Assembly: GCF_017875315.1 (NCBI RefSeq)
Contig: NZ_JAGGMM010000002.1
Coordinates: forward strand, 1 to 64,000
Source of the DNA: Methanomicrobium sp. W14
Lineage (GTDB): Archaea; Halobacteriota; Methanomicrobia; Methanomicrobiales; Methanomicrobiaceae
Reading direction: 5' to 3'
Length of the DNA stretch: 64,000 nucleotides
This document shows positions 61,975-64,000 of this stretch, in pieces. The notes below the pieces were generated by a model that saw only the letters and a program-made list of their open reading frames with translations, was not told where the DNA came from and did no database searches. Within the stretch, counting starts at the first letter, position 1; each line of letters opens with the position of its first letter. Both the position numbers and the translations under genes were made by a program.

Positions 61975-62580
61975 TCAGGCACCTCCGCACCCGCCGCAGC
62001 CTCCACACCCTGCACAACCGGGTGAGGTCGCGGGTTTTGTCTCTTTTCCTTCAGAACGAAGTTTGATGTCTTTTATTTCTGCGTACTGGGCTTTTCTGAT
62101 CATGTCCCCGAGCTGTTTTAAACCCTCACCTGCTATTGCGCTGGTCTCAACAACCGGAACCCCGAGAATTTTCTGGAGTTTCACATTGTCTATTGAGATC
62201 TCCTTTTCACGGGCGGAGTCCATCATATTCAGAACGACAATGGATTTCAAGCCCTTTTCGATAGTCTCAAGGGCAATGTAGAGCCCCCGTTCTATTCTTG
62301 TCGCGTCAAGGACAATGACCGCGATAGCGTTCCTGTGCTTCTCAATCATCTTTACGCAGACTTCTTCGGCCTTGTCCCTTGGTTCAAGCGAGTAGGCACC
62401 GGGGACGTCAATCACTTCATACGTCTTTTTGTCAATTACCACGCTGCCTTTCGTAAAATCGACAGTTGTACCCGGGTAATTTGAAACGACGGCGTTTCCT
62501 CCCGTAAGGCGGTTGAAAAGAACGCTTTTCCCCACATTGGGGTTGCCTATAAGAAGAATTGTATCATTTTCTTTTTCCAT
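61975..62580 (-). CDS. FeoB GTPase domain protein with cysteine-rich tail
   Basis: The cytosolic G-domain of FeoB as a separate 201-residue protein: G1 IGNPNVGKS (about 11-19), G2 Thr in PGTTVDFTKG, G3 DVPGAY, G4 NMMD and G5 ETSAIAGEG, followed by a helical guanine-dissociation-inhibitor-like portion and a tail with five Cys in CAGCGGCGGCGG. That tail resembles a CGGCGG metal-binding motif found at the end of some FeoB proteins. The permease gene follows. It is preceded by a FeoA gene. Splitting at the G-domain/permease junction seems real: both halves have good ribosome sites and no frameshift is needed. Confidence 0.92.
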   Translation of the reverse strand: MEKENDTILLIGNPNVGKSVLFNRLTGGNAVVSNYPGTTVDFTKGSVVIDKKTYEVIDVPGAYSLEPRDKAEEVCVKMIEKHRNAIAVIVLDATRIERGLYIALETIEKGLKSIVVLNMMDSAREKEISIDNVKLQKILGVPVVETSAIAGEGLKQLGDMIRKAQYAEIKDIKLRSEGKETKPATSPGCAGCGGCGGCGGA

Positions 62581-62623
62581 TTTTATTTCTCCGCAAGTAT
62601 TTTTTAAACAATAAAATTACGGT

Positions 62624-62863
62624 TCATTCCGGGGTTTTCGGGTTTGTGACATCAACGATGATGCTGTAAGCCTCGTTTATTCCTATCGCAACCTCGACTT
62701 CTCCTGTTACGACGACAACCGGACCTTTTATCGGCTGTTTTGTTATCATCTTCACCTTTTTCCCGACACGGATTCCTATCGGGCTTAAGTTGTGGGATGA
62801 GCTTTTGATTTCCTTAATAAGGCCGGTCTCGCCGTACTCCATTTCAGGAAGCTTTTTTTCCAT
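62624..62863 (-). CDS. feoA: FeoA protein
   Basis: An 79-residue SH3-like FeoA. The core LIKEIKSSSHNLSPIGIRVGKKVKMITKQPIKGPVVVVTGEVEVAIGINEAYSIIV matches the family. The ATG at 62863 follows AAGGTGA; a longer frame to 62932 lacks this. FeoA is thought to dock on FeoB and tune its GTPase. It is separated from the G-domain gene by 43 bases. Confidence 0.9.
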   Translation of the reverse strand: MEKKLPEMEYGETGLIKEIKSSSHNLSPIGIRVGKKVKMITKQPIKGPVVVVTGEVEVAIGINEAYSIIVDVTNPKTPE

Positions 62864-63429
62864 AAATTCACCTTGAACAATAAACGGCTGCCGGATTTTT
62901 AAAAACGGCTTTTTTAAGCAGTTTTTTGACATTTATCTTCCTGAGAAAAACAGGGATAAAATCACCGGCGCCTTTCACTTAAAATGTTTGAAGGTTAGGA
63001 ATGGATTAACAAGACCCAAAATTTGTTATAATTCTTTTAAGAAGCCAAAAAAAATTCGGCAGAATAAACAAAACCTAAAGGCCGACCTGATAAATTTAGG
63101 GTAAAAAATGTAATCCGGCCTGTATTTTTGTGAAATAATCAAAGAAATTGTGTTTTTAGAATTTACCGGAGTAAAGTATTTTTTCTGCACGGAAAATTAT
63201 TTTGGGGAAGTGAAGACAGAACGGCCCGACTGCCGTTTTTACAATGAATATTATTTCAGGAAAATATCTGGGATAATACGCGTATTTTGGTTAGTTCCAG
63301 GGAAATCCAAAATAAAGAAATCTGAAAATAATTAAAGACTAAAAAAGATTATTGACGTTTAAATGACGAAAAAGTCAATCTTTCCTAAACTGCAATTATA
63401 TTATTCCGGAGGGTTTCGTATCTTTTTTT
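62864..63429. other. 566-base AT-rich gap within the feo cluster
   Basis: Gene-free region between the two FeoA genes. It should carry the promoter of the feoA-G-domain-permease operon. I see no dyad matching a DtxR/IdeR-like box with confidence, and no RNA gene. Frames on the plus strand in this gap are low-complexity and are not called. Confidence 0.45.
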
Positions 63430-63654
63430 TTAGCATCTGTCAATGATTATTCTTCCGGCTATGCCTCTTCCTATTGCAAGAGTCGAGCCGTTAATGTCAA
63501 GAACAACGGGTCCGCAGGAGCAGTCTATCATTCTTACAAGGACGCCTTCAGAAAGGCCACGCAGAGAGAGCTGCTGTTTTATTCCCTGGCCGCCTTCAAC
63601 TCCCCTTACAAGTCCTTTTTCGTTTTTTCTAAGGTTTATAAGTGTGCTCTCCAT
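63430..63654 (-). CDS. Second FeoA-like protein
   Basis: A 74-residue protein of the same SH3-like family: GLVRGVEGGQGIKQQLSLRGLSEGVLVRMIDCSCGPVVLDINGSTLAIGRGIAGRIIID. It is shorter and has a CSCG pair absent from the other FeoA. Two FeoA-like proteins in one cluster are common in anaerobes. The ATG at 63654 gives a normal length; ribosome site is a weak GAGATAA. It may be a separate transcription unit because of the 566-base gap downstream. Confidence 0.86.
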   Translation of the reverse strand: MESTLINLRKNEKGLVRGVEGGQGIKQQLSLRGLSEGVLVRMIDCSCGPVVLDINGSTLAIGRGIAGRIIIDRC

Positions 63655-63836
63655 TTATCTCACTTTCTTTCAATTTATTTTTGAATTTTAGGTGCGGATG
63701 AATATGAGCCGAAAATTGTTCGGGGTACGCAAAAAATTCTAAAAAGTAAATCTTTGGGTAAATCCAGAATGAAGTCGGAATAATTTTGGGGACTTTTTCT
63801 GCTTTTGTCAGATTTTTGCCGGATATTTTTATTAAT

Positions 63837-64000
63837 TTACGGTTTTATTCCGGTGACGCAGATTCCGCTTCCCTTTGTACGTTCATAAATTATTATTTCG
63901 GTAAATCCGGCGTTTTTCATTGCCGAAGAAAGCTCGTCACCTGTAAAGACTGACATGTCGATATATTTCAGCCATTTTTCCGCATCCTTTTGTGAGGCGG
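63837..64000 (-). CDS. SAM-dependent methyltransferase, C-terminal fragment at window edge
   Basis: Only the last 53 codons lie in the window (stop TAA at 63837-63839). The sequence KWLKYIDMSVFTGDELSSAMKNAGFTEIIIYE, ending with a GICVTGIKP strand, resembles the final beta strand and helix of a class I SAM methyltransferase, where a hairpin closes the Rossmann sheet. The catalytic core is off the right edge, so the specific substrate is unknown. Gene is on the same strand as the feo cluster. Confidence 0.6.
   Translation of the reverse strand, partial: ASQKDAEKWLKYIDMSVFTGDELSSAMKNAGFTEIIIYERTKGSGICVTGIKP

Noticed and set aside
1-64000. tRNA or rRNA genes
   Set aside because: I looked for T-arm and rRNA-like stretches by eye and saw none, but without a covariance search I cannot exclude one.

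Overview
The window is chromosomal DNA from a euryarchaeon, most likely a methanogen of the Methanomicrobia (Methanomicrobiales-like); this placement is inferred from gene content, not from a marker search. Archaeal signatures include Orc1/Cdc6, Hel308, a Cgi121-type KEOPS subunit, a two-KH-domain RNA-processing protein, Rio1 kinase, archaeal TyrRS, short archaeal PurA, archaeosortase-like proteases and HisKA_2 sensor kinases. Methanogen-like traits are a KamA-type aminomutase, a B12-dependent ribonucleotide reductase with a cobalamin gene (cbiB), rubredoxin-fused glutamate synthase and two-subunit 2-oxoacid:ferredoxin oxidoreductase. Genes are dense and operons short. Intergenic DNA is AT-rich, several transcripts look leaderless, and GTG or TTG starts are common. 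I saw no rRNA, tRNA, CRISPR array or intact insertion sequence.

Layout. 0.5-4.2 kb: glycine betaine/proline ABC importer (opuA type) and a VOC protein. 4.3-10.2 kb: a winged-helix/PAS histidine kinase with a receiver-only regulator, two tandem archaeosortase-like membrane proteases, and a Cache-HAMP-PAS kinase. 10.2-12.9 kb: cbiB, a small membrane protein, a Trm112-like protein and purA. 13-22.5 kb: replication-origin region with aminotransferase, Lrp regulator, orc1/cdc6, Cgi121, hel308 and a KH protein. Seven origin-recognition-box-like sites lie here: four in the inner cluster around an AT-rich unwinding-type segment next to orc1, and three of a second sequence type 4 kb to either side.

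22.8-37 kb: metabolism and transport: rubredoxin-glutamate synthase, UspA, MFS exporter with divergent HxlR regulator, DUF2178 plus Xre pair, KamA, flavin-binding oxidase-like protein, NrdJ, KorAB-type oxidoreductase and a second MFS. 37-49.6 kb: RsgA GTPase, third MFS, voltage-gated-type K+ channel, lipoprotein, flavin reductase, PadR plus drug-type ABC exporter, TetR and divergent fourth MFS with a clear palindromic operator, and an ArsR-led operon of two small related coiled-coil proteins.

49.8-56.4 kb is the most accessory-looking stretch: a gene remnant, Rio1, an orphan Cache-domain protein, a lipoprotein with a 72-bp tandem repeat, TyrRS, a C_GCAxxG_C_C protein, a structured non-coding segment sharing a 24-nt sequence with the remnant locus, and an HTH-MNT/HEPN pair. 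56.4-64 kb: heterodimeric ABC exporter-fold pair and a ferrous-iron (feo) cluster in which FeoB is split into separate GTPase and permease genes. A methyltransferase C-terminus runs off the right end.

The strongest points for follow-up are the two-class origin-box architecture, the archaeosortase pair whose catalytic motifs are altered in complementary ways, the HTH-MNT/HEPN pair, the split FeoB with a cysteine-rich tail, and the structured repeat region near 55 kb.
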